Assembly (NCBI GenBank): GCA_028275295.1 | Contig: JAPWUY010000172.1 | Location: forward strand, 1 to 5,298 | From: Thermodesulfobacteriota bacterium | GTDB lineage: Bacteria > Desulfobacterota > Desulfocorpusculales > Desulfocorpusculum | DNA length: 5,298 nucleotides | Direction: 5' to 3' | Shown here: piece after piece, positions 1 to 5,298 of the stretch | Position numbering within the stretch: the first letter of the stretch is position 1 | Layout of the letters: each line of letters opens with the position of its first letter | Position numbers and translations under genes: made by a program | The notes under the pieces: model-generated | What the model was told of the DNA's origin: nothing | What the model saw: the letters and a program-made list of their open reading frames with translations, nothing else | The model's database searches: none

Positions 1-1071
1 GAGTTTCTTCGTTGTGTCGCAGTGGCCGGGGTGTTCCTCTTTCATGCCTGGAGCGCTATGCCCGAGATCGCGCAGTCAGACCAATTTGGTTACCTACTGG
101 CCAAGGTTTCTTCTTTGGGGCACCTCGGCGTTGTGATCTTCAACATTGTCACGGGCTTGGTGCTTTCTCTTCCTCACCTTGGGCCAAAGAAGGCCGATGT
201 GCCAAATTACCTGGCTTTCCTACGAAGGAGGTTCCTCAGGATCCTGCCCCATTATTGGATCGCCCTTGTCTTCTGGAGCCTGCTCCTCCTGGGTTCGTCT
301 TCTCGCCCTTACGGTCTGTCCGTCCCATTTCTCGCACACCTCTTTCTCGTTCACACTCTTTCGCCCGCCACCTTTTTCTCCATTGTGCCAGCGTACTGGT
401 GGCTTGGCCTCCTAGCGCAGTTCTATGTGATCTTCCCTCTTTTTTTGCGACTGTTTCAGAGGTGGGCTGCGACGAGGTGTCTCGTCGTCATAAGTTTGGT
501 CTGCTGGGGCACCTGGTTCACCATCCGACAGTTGTCCCTCCGCGAGCCAGGAGGGTTGCTGGCTCAGCTGGATTACCTCCTTTACTTCAACATCCCATGG
601 AGGCTTCCTGAATTCGCAGCCGGCATGTGGCTCGCCTCGGCATGGTCCGACCTCGGGGAGCTCGCTGGAGCTGAGAGGGACAGCCCCGCCTTGAGATCGC
701 GTTTCTCAGGAAGGTTCCTCATCCTCTGGGCCCTCATCCTAGCGGTTGTGGGTTTCTGGGTGCCGCGGGGCGAACTTCCCCTTTACCACCCCTACCTCTC
801 AGCCTGGTGCCTCCTTCTCGTGATAGCGGTTCTGAGATCCCGTGTTGCAGCGACTTTGGGAAGCCGCTCGTGGATCAGAGGGCTGGGGAAGACCTCCTAC
901 AGCATCTACTTGCTCCATCAGCCGGTTTTGACTTACGGAACCATGGCTTTCGGGATATTGGGCCTCACGATACAGTTTTGGCCCTTGGTCTTGGTCTCAA
1001 TGGCTATTGTCACAGTTGCCCTCTCTTTGGGCCTGGATCTCTTGGTGAAGATGGCCTGGGGCCGAGGTTGA
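1..1071 (+). CDS. Acyltransferase-3 family membrane O-acyltransferase, N-terminus missing
   Basis: The reading frame is open from base 1, so the start codon lies upstream; 356 residues are visible and the TGA stop is at 1069-1071. The GTG at 22 could be read as a start, but it falls inside the first membrane helix, after residues that already fit the family, so it is not the real one. Family marks by visible residue number: the TM1 motif ending in the conserved His (RCVAVAGVFLFHAW, His15), a Gly-rich TM2 (GHLGVVIFNIVTG), the Arg-rich cytoplasmic motif FLRRRFLRILPHYW at 73-86, and the C-terminal TSYSIYLLHQP at 298-308. Many hydrophobic stretches suggest about ten membrane helices. Family members (OafB- and OatA-like) move acetyl or other acyl groups onto sugars of LPS, exopolysaccharide, peptidoglycan or small molecules; His15 and the RxxR motif are the expected catalytic and acyl-CoA elements. 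The substrate cannot be told from this sequence. No polysaccharide genes are visible beside it and no clear terminator follows it. Confidence 0.88.
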   Translation, partial: EFLRCVAVAGVFLFHAWSAMPEIAQSDQFGYLLAKVSSLGHLGVVIFNIVTGLVLSLPHLGPKKADVPNYLAFLRRRFLRILPHYWIALVFWSLLLLGSSSRPYGLSVPFLAHLFLVHTLSPATFFSIVPAYWWLGLLAQFYVIFPLFLRLFQRWAATRCLVVISLVCWGTWFTIRQLSLREPGGLLAQLDYLLYFNIPWRLPEFAAGMWLASAWSDLGELAGAERDSPALRSRFSGRFLILWALILAVVGFWVPRGELPLYHPYLSAWCLLLVIAVLRSRVAATLGSRSWIRGLGKTSYSIYLLHQPVLTYGTMAFGILGLTIQFWPLVLVSMAIVTVALSLGLDLLVKMAWGRG

Positions 1072-1255
1072 TGGCAGGGACAAGTGGTATCTTGGCCCTC
1101 AAAGGCGGGCTCGGAATGGCCTTACGGGAATTCCCGGGTCTCGCTGCTACTCCGTACCTCGCAGCCCAGCTTCGCCTTTTACGAGGCCTAGGATGCCAGA
1201 TGGTTTCTGAGTAGGAGCTGGGGAGCATCTTCCTCTGGGGATTTTCCGGGGCATA
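1072..1255. other. Intergenic stretch with no recognisable gene
   Basis: Between the acyltransferase stop and the fhs promoter I see no open frame with family resemblance on either strand and no good ribosome binding site. There is no hairpin followed by a T-run that would terminate the acyltransferase transcript. The only exact symmetry is a 12-base palindrome, CGGGAATTCCCG, at 1125-1136, which has no loop and no T-run. Read-through from the acyltransferase gene into fhs is therefore possible, although fhs has its own promoter. Confidence 0.6.
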
Positions 1256-1285
1256 TTGACACGGAGAGACGATCACCCGTATAAT
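1256..1285 (+). promoter_or_regulatory. Consensus sigma-70 promoter of fhs
   Basis: A -35 box TTGACA (1256-1261) and a -10 box TATAAT (1280-1285) both match the housekeeping consensus at all six positions and are separated by 18 bases. There is no extended -10 (the three bases before the -10 are CCG) and only a weak A/T patch upstream, so no clear UP element. The predicted transcription start is about A1292, giving a leader of about 72 bases. The position just upstream of fhs, in the right orientation, supports a strong, largely constitutive promoter. No operator-like inverted repeat is evident over it. Confidence 0.88.
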
Positions 1286-1302
1286 CCCGGCAATTTGAAA
1301 GG

Positions 1303-1329
1303 AAAAAAAACGCCTTCATTGGGGAAGGC
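1303..1329 (-). terminator. Leader hairpin; reads as an intrinsic terminator on the minus strand
   Basis: GCCTTC (1312-1317) and GAAGGC (1324-1329) form a perfect 6-bp stem with a 6-base loop. On the plus strand the stem is preceded by an A8 run (1303-1310), so on the minus strand it is a GC-containing stem followed by G and then eight T, the classic layout of a rho-independent terminator. It would stop transcription running leftward, antisense through fhs. On the plus strand the same hairpin starts about 20 bases into the fhs mRNA, and flanking ATTTG (1293-1297) and CAAAT (1337-1341) could add an outer stem, so it may instead be a 5' stability element. The shape is visible; the function is inferred. 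Confidence 0.5.
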
Positions 1330-1351
1330 AAAATTCCAAATAGATGGAGCG

Positions 1352-1359
1352 AGGAGGTG
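1352..1359 (+). promoter_or_regulatory. Ribosome binding site that fixes the fhs start
   Basis: AGGAGGTG at 1352-1359 is a near-perfect complement to the 16S rRNA 3' end. Six bases separate its GGAGG core from the ATG at 1364. This decides the start. An in-frame TTG at 1256 would lengthen the protein by 36 residues, but that TTG is the first part of the -35 box and lies upstream of the predicted transcript start. The extra residues also do not resemble the family. Confidence 0.9.
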
Positions 1360-1363
1360 GACT

Positions 1364-3136
1364 ATGCCGCTGGATCCGACGAAGTACCCTGACTGGCAGA
1401 TTGCGGAGGAAGCAGAGAAGCACATGAAGCCAATTGTGCAGATTGCGGAGGAGCTCGGCATCACCAAGGACGAGCTTCTACCCCACGGGCACTACATAGC
1501 CAAGGTGGACTATCAGAGGGTGCTCAATAGGCTGAAGGACAGGCCCGATGGCAAATTCATAGACGTGACGGCCATAACGCCAACTCCCCTCGGTGAAGGC
1601 AAATCCACGACAACCATCGGACTCCTTCAGGGGCTGGGCAAAAGGGGAAAGAAAGTCACTGCAGCCATCAGGCAGCCCTCTGGGGGGCCTACAATGAACA
1701 TCAAAGGGTCCGCTGCTGGAGGCGGGCTCTCCCAGGTGATTCCCCTCACGGAGTTCTCCCTTGGCCTCACGGGCGACATAAATGCCGTGACCAACGCCCA
1801 CAACCTGGCCATGGTCGCCCTCACAGCTAGGATGCAACATGAGGCCAACTACACAGACGAGCAGCTGGCCCAGAGGGGCCTCAAGAGGCTGGATATAGAT
1901 CCCAAGAATGTGGAAATGGGATGGGTGATAGATTTCTGCGCCCAGGCTCTGAGGAACATCATAATAGGCCTCGGAGGAAAGATGGACGGGGTGATGATGC
2001 AGTCCAAGTTCGGGATTTCGGTCTCCTCCGAGGTGATGGCCATCCTGGCCATTTTCACGGATTTGGCTGACTTCAGGAAGCGCATGGGCCAGATAGTTGT
2101 TGCCTATGACAAGAGGGGCAACCCCATCACCACTGAGGATCTGGAAGTGGCAGGTGCCATGACGGCGTGGATGAGGGAGGCCTTGAATCCCAATCTTCTC
2201 CAGTCCCTGGAAGGGCAGGGGGTCTTCGTTCACGCAGGGCCCTTCGCCAACATAGCTGTTGGGCAATCATCGGTGGTTGCGGACAAGATAGCCCTCAAGC
2301 TCGCAGACTATCACATTACCGAGTCGGGCTTCGGTGCTGACATTGGTTTCGAGAAATTCTGGAATGTCAAGTGCCGGTATTCGGGGAACATCCCCAATGT
2401 GGCAGTGATAACCGCCACAATCAGGGCCCTCAAGAGCCATGGGGTGAGCGCTGGTGCTCCCCTCGTGATCCCAGGGAAGCCAATACCCAAGGAGCTCTTC
2501 GAGGAAAACCTCAAGTGGCTGGAAGCTGGCATGGCCAATGTGATTCACCACATAAACACGGTGAAGAAGGCTGGAATCAACCCGGTCGTGTGCATCAATG
2601 TCTTCCACACGGACACCCAGGAAGAGATAAAGCTCACCAAGAAGATGTGCGAGGAAGCGGGCGCCAGGGTTGCTGTTTCGAGACATTGGCAGTACGGTGG
2701 CGAGGGAGCTTTGGAGCTTGCGGATGCTGTCCTCGATGCCTGCGAGGACAAGGTCCAGTTCAAGTTCCTGTACGACCTGGACACTCCCCTCAGAAAACGC
2801 ATCGAGCTCATAGCCAAAGAGGTCTACGGTGCGGATGGGGTGAGCTATTCACCAGAGGCTGCGGCCAAGGCAGAGAAGTTCGAGAAAGATCCCAAATTCA
2901 AGGAGTTTGCCACCATGATGGTGAAGACCCACCTGTCCCTCTCCCACGATCCGAACCTCAAGGGAGTCCCCAAGGGATGGACCCTCCACATAAGGGACTT
3001 CCTCACCTACGGAGGGGCGAGGTTCATATGCCCTGTGGCAGGAAACATAAGCCTCATGCCAGGGACGAGCTCCGACCCAGCCTTCAGGAGAGTGGACGTG
3101 GATGTGGAGACAGGAAGGGTCAGGGGGCTCTTCTGA
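1364..3136 (+). CDS. fhs: Formate--tetrahydrofolate ligase (10-formyl-THF synthetase), long divergent type
   Basis: A complete cytoplasmic enzyme of 590 residues. It catalyses formate + ATP + tetrahydrofolate to 10-formyl-THF + ADP + phosphate, the entry of formate into the folate one-carbon pool and the methyl branch of the Wood-Ljungdahl pathway. Visible marks: P-loop TPLGEGKST (74-82, Lys80), the RQPSGGP segment (103-109) followed by [10 protein letters not shown] (112-121), [14 protein letters not shown] (135-148), [13 protein letters not shown] (320-332), [11 protein letters not shown] (350-360), and the folate-stacking aromatics Phe414 (INVF) and Trp442 (HWQYGGEG). It ends in the usual GLF. 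The Moorella enzyme is 559 residues. The extra length here comes mainly from insertions around 158-175 and 361-377 and a longer C-terminal part (about 525-575). The RQPS segment carries Gln where the Moorella enzyme has Glu98. fhs has its own promoter and terminator, with no folD or metF beside it in the window. The identification is firm. Whether it runs toward formate activation or formate release cannot be read from sequence. Confidence 0.97.
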   Translation: MPLDPTKYPDWQIAEEAEKHMKPIVQIAEELGITKDELLPHGHYIAKVDYQRVLNRLKDRPDGKFIDVTAITPTPLGEGKSTTTIGLLQGLGKRGKKVTAAIRQPSGGPTMNIKGSAAGGGLSQVIPLTEFSLGLTGDINAVTNAHNLAMVALTARMQHEANYTDEQLAQRGLKRLDIDPKNVEMGWVIDFCAQALRNIIIGLGGKMDGVMMQSKFGISVSSEVMAILAIFTDLADFRKRMGQIVVAYDKRGNPITTEDLEVAGAMTAWMREALNPNLLQSLEGQGVFVHAGPFANIAVGQSSVVADKIALKLADYHITESGFGADIGFEKFWNVKCRYSGNIPNVAVITATIRALKSHGVSAGAPLVIPGKPIPKELFEENLKWLEAGMANVIHHINTVKKAGINPVVCINVFHTDTQEEIKLTKKMCEEAGARVAVSRHWQYGGEGALELADAVLDACEDKVQFKFLYDLDTPLRKRIELIAKEVYGADGVSYSPEAAAKAEKFEKDPKFKEFATMMVKTHLSLSHDPNLKGVPKGWTLHIRDFLTYGGARFICPVAGNISLMPGTSSDPAFRRVDVDVETGRVRGLF

Positions 3137-3150
3137 GAATAGAATATGGG

Positions 3151-3179
3151 GAGGGGGCCTCGGGCCCCCTCTTTTGTTT
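3151..3179 (+). terminator. Rho-independent terminator of fhs
   Basis: GAGGGGGCC (3151-3159) pairs perfectly with GGCCCCCTC (3163-3171), a 9-bp very GC-rich stem with a TCG loop, and is followed by TTTTGTTT (3172-3179). It begins 14 bases after the fhs stop. It is one-sided: on the minus strand the stem is followed by CCCCATATTC, not a T-run, so it should be a poor intrinsic terminator for the converging kinase gene. Confidence 0.92.
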
Positions 3180-3196
3180 GTGGTGTGAGCAACTAG

Positions 3197-5298
3197 TTAC
3201 TTCTCTCTCCCCCTGGGAAGGGTGACCTCCAGTATCACCTCTCCAGGCTCAGGGCCTGACTCCACCCTAACCAATGCCCCGTGGCGGAAAAGGATGTTTC
3301 TGGCCACTGGAAGCTCCAGAAGCGCCTGATCTGGCGACTCCTGGGCTAGAAAAGGATAGAAGTAATGCTCCAGGTCGTCTGCTGCCAGATGAGGGGCTTT
3401 GTAGGTCAGTCTGATTGTCACCCTGGTATCCTCCTCTCGTATCCTGAAGCGCAGGGGGGTCCCCCTCTCCATGCGGAAGAGAGTGTGGCGGATGAGTATC
3501 TCCAGGGCCTTACCGAAGCTCTTGGGATCCAGGTCCACTGGAGGAAGCCCATCTTGGATCTCCCAGGAGATATCGGAGCCCCGATGCTGAAATTCTGGCC
3601 TCAAGTCCTCCAGAATATCCTTGGCTAGAGATGCTAGATCCCTCGGCTCGGGTTCCACATCCACTGGCTGTATGTAGGCCAAGATCATCTCGAGCATGGC
3701 CTCTAGCCGCTCGACATCCCGCAACATGGCGTTTGCCAGAGGAAGGCATGGGTTCGCGGGATCCAAGGTCTTGATGAGCCTCCTGCAAAGGCCACCTATG
3801 GAGGTGAGGGGATTTCTCAGTTCGTGAGCTAGCCTGGAGGAGATCTCCGCCAGGGTTTTGAGCTCCTCGGCCTGGAGGCTCATTTCCTGGAGCCTCCTCT
3901 GGAGGGTCATGTCCAGAAGTATTCCCTCCACGAGCACCTTCCGGCCCTCTTCCTCCACAATCCTATTGGCCTGCTCTCTGACGAAAAGACTCCTTCCATC
4001 TGGCAGGATCACCCTGTATTCGGCCTCCCAACCCTTTTCCATCTCCATAGCCTCGCGAAAAGAGGCCAGGAGTTTCTCCCTCTCCTCGGAAGCCACGAAG
4101 GAATCCCACCCATCTGGTCTTTGGAGAAGCTCCTCTGCTTGAACTCCCAGCATGGTGTTGCAAAAAGAGCTCACGAAGATGAGCTTGCGCTCCGGGGTCA
4201 TCTGATAGACGACCAGGGGAAGCCTCTCCAACAACTTTCTGTACCTCTCCTCAGAGGCCCGAAGCTCTCTGGTTCTCCTCTCGACCTCCTTCTCCAGGTT
4301 CCTGGCATAGTCCTTGGTCCTCTCCCTCGATGCTTCGAGATACCCCACCATGCTATTGAGTGCCCTGGCCAACCTCCCCAATTCGCTCCGGCCCCTGAAG
4401 CCGATCTGGATCCTCTCACCCGATGCCACCCTCTGAGCCAGTTCCACCATCTGCCTGATGGGACCCAGAAATCCCCGGACTACAACCCAGATCACCAGAG
4501 CAGAGGCCACAAGTCCGATGAGCTCCATGAGGAGCATCTTCCTCAGGTTGTCCATGAGGTAAACGGTTACTGGCTCCCTCGACACCCTGATGCTCACGAT
4601 AGCGGAAGCCTCATCCAGTGGCCCTTGGACAGGTGCCAGTATCTCCGAGACCTCTTTGTCCTCGGGAAGAGGGACTCTGAGCAGGGGCGAGGGTCCTTTG
4701 AGGATCGCCTTCGCCTCTCTCTCGTCCATGGGAGGGGGATTTGCCAAGGAGGTCGCCATGACTCGGGGCCCATCCAGGAGACCATAGATGGTGATCTCGC
4801 AACGGTGTTCCTCCTTCAACCTTTGGAGGAACTCTGCACCTACGGATACTCCCACCTCCAGGGAGCCCAGAATGGCTCCACCCTCCTTGACCGGCACAAC
4901 ACCCCTCATGGAGAATCCGGAAATCCCCCACCAGGGGCCTCCAGTTGGCACTCCCTCCCGCAGGACATGAAGTACATCTGGCCTCGTCTCCCGGAGGGAA
5001 TCACCGTAAACCCTCGGGATATGCACCCTGAGAAAGGAGACCCCAGGCGGCAAATGAAGGTGAATCTGCGTCACGTTCCATTTCCTTTTGAGCTCCTTGT
5101 AGATGGGCCTCAGGTGCCCGAGGAGGGCCTTTCTGTCCTTTGCTCTGAGGGCCTCCCTCACATGGGGGTCGAGAGAAAGGGCCGTTGCCAGAGCGAGAGC
5201 CTGGTCCTTTTTGGCCTCCATCATGCTCTCGAAGCTCTTGAGGATGCCGAGCAAAAGAGCCTTTTCATGCTCCTGGGCGAGTCTTCTATGGCTGAAAT
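3197..5298 (-). CDS. Membrane sensor histidine kinase-like protein with degenerate ATP-binding domain, N-terminus missing
   Basis: The frame is open to the right edge (first whole codon at 5296-5294), so the start and probably a first membrane helix lie outside; 699 residues are visible, ending at TAA 3197-3199. The numbers below count from the TTG codon at 5254-5252, used only as a reference point. Order of parts: an extracytoplasmic sensor of about 1-235 that looks like a double-Cache domain (IHLHLPPGVSFLRVHIP, GFSMRGVVPV, GSLEVGVS); a membrane helix about 240-259; HAMP about 260-312 (FLGPIRQM, GRSELGRLARALNSM); a charged coiled coil about 310-340; PAS about 335-455 (EYRVILPDGRSLF, VEGILLDMT); and the HisKA dimerisation domain about 465-530 with H-box LAHELRNPLTSIGG, His477. 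The final domain (about 545-680) is collinear with HATPase_c but lacks the N-box asparagines, the DxGxG motif and the GxGLGL motif. No response regulator is visible in the window. It converges on fhs with a 60-base gap. The architecture is confident; kinase activity is doubtful. Confidence 0.9.
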   Translation of the reverse strand, partial: FSHRRLAQEHEKALLLGILKSFESMMEAKKDQALALATALSLDPHVREALRAKDRKALLGHLRPIYKELKRKWNVTQIHLHLPPGVSFLRVHIPRVYGDSLRETRPDVLHVLREGVPTGGPWWGISGFSMRGVVPVKEGGAILGSLEVGVSVGAEFLQRLKEEHRCEITIYGLLDGPRVMATSLANPPPMDEREAKAILKGPSPLLRVPLPEDKEVSEILAPVQGPLDEASAIVSIRVSREPVTVYLMDNLRKMLLMELIGLVASALVIWVVVRGFLGPIRQMVELAQRVASGERIQIGFRGRSELGRLARALNSMVGYLEASRERTKDYARNLEKEVERRTRELRASEERYRKLLERLPLVVYQMTPERKLIFVSSFCNTMLGVQAEELLQRPDGWDSFVASEEREKLLASFREAMEMEKGWEAEYRVILPDGRSLFVREQANRIVEEEGRKVLVEGILLDMTLQRRLQEMSLQAEELKTLAEISSRLAHELRNPLTSIGGLCRRLIKTLDPANPCLPLANAMLRDVERLEAMLEMILAYIQPVDVEPEPRDLASLAKDILEDLRPEFQHRGSDISWEIQDGLPPVDLDPKSFGKALEILIRHTLFRMERGTPLRFRIREEDTRVTIRLTYKAPHLAADDLEHYFYPFLAQESPDQALLELPVARNILFRHGALVRVESGPEPGEVILEVTLPRGREK

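Noticed and set aside
1125..1136. Perfect 12-base palindrome CGGGAATTCCCG in the intergenic stretch
   Set aside because: It is short and has no loop or T-run, so it is not a terminator. It is too far from the promoter (about 120 bases upstream of the -35) to call an operator without further copies.
807..1214. Plus-strand open frame of 135 codons overlapping the acyltransferase end
   Set aside because: Most of it is an alternative frame of the acyltransferase gene, and the tail past 1071 shows no domain pattern or translation signal.
1010..1276. Minus-strand open frame of 88 codons between the acyltransferase and fhs
   Set aside because: It overlaps the acyltransferase 3' end and the fhs promoter and has no ribosome binding site. 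Its Pro/Arg-rich translation shows no recognisable family pattern.
1256..1363. Extended fhs start at the TTG at 1256, adding 36 residues
   Set aside because: The TTG is part of the -35 box and lies upstream of the predicted transcription start. The added residues do not resemble the family, and the ATG at 1364 has a near-perfect ribosome binding site.
1292..1363. Possible folate-sensing riboswitch in the fhs leader
   Set aside because: The leader is only about 72 bases and contains one 6-bp hairpin. It lacks the multi-helix junction and pseudoknot expected of tetrahydrofolate riboswitches.
1396..1452. Direct repeat of 15 bases, GCAGATTGCGGAGGA, at 1396-1410 and 1438-1452 inside fhs
   Set aside because: Both copies are in frame and encode QIAEE at two family-conserved helical positions (compare IEIAQAA and MELARGL in Moorella), so coincidence from similar protein segments explains it.
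5252..5254. TTG at 5254 as the true start of the sensor kinase
   Set aside because: The frame stays open for 14 more codons to the window edge, with plausible helix residues (FSHRRLAQEHEKAL). No ribosome binding site precedes the TTG, and a first membrane helix is expected upstream.

Overview
The window holds three protein-coding regions. Two are cut by the window edges, and the middle one is complete. The base composition is moderately GC-rich, and AGG (Arg) and ATA (Ile) codons are frequent. The central enzyme is a long, divergent formate--tetrahydrofolate ligase of the kind I associate with sulfate-reducing and syntrophic Desulfobacterota (the former Deltaproteobacteria). The sensor kinase has the Cache/HAMP/PAS/HisKA architecture common in the same group. 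I therefore infer an anaerobic Desulfobacterota-like bacterium with folate-dependent one-carbon (Wood-Ljungdahl methyl-branch) metabolism. No ribosomal RNA or other phylogenetic marker is present, so this is a lean and not a proof.

Layout. Bases 1-1071 (+) are the 3' part of a membrane acyltransferase of the acyltransferase-3 family, missing only a short N-terminus. About 185 bases follow in which I see no convincing gene. A textbook sigma-70 promoter then appears (TTGACA, 18-base spacer, TATAAT). It is followed by a roughly 72-base leader that contains a small hairpin and an A8 run, and then by a strong ribosome binding site. Bases 1364-3136 (+) encode a complete 590-residue formate--tetrahydrofolate ligase (fhs), closed by a strong intrinsic terminator. 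fhs therefore looks like a self-contained single-gene transcription unit. Convergent to it, bases 5298-3197 (-) encode the visible 699 residues of a membrane sensor histidine kinase whose N-terminus lies beyond the right edge.

The three genes show no obvious shared pathway. The acyltransferase probably decorates a surface polysaccharide or lipid. Fhs activates formate onto tetrahydrofolate in the cytoplasm. The kinase-like protein senses something outside the membrane. The most notable observation is in the kinase: its C-terminal ATP-binding domain aligns end to end with normal histidine kinases but has lost essentially every ATP-binding signature, while the phospho-acceptor H-box is intact. 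Also worth attention are a natural Glu-to-Gln change in the formate ligase at the position equivalent to Moorella Glu98, and an apparent minus-strand-oriented terminator inside the fhs leader.
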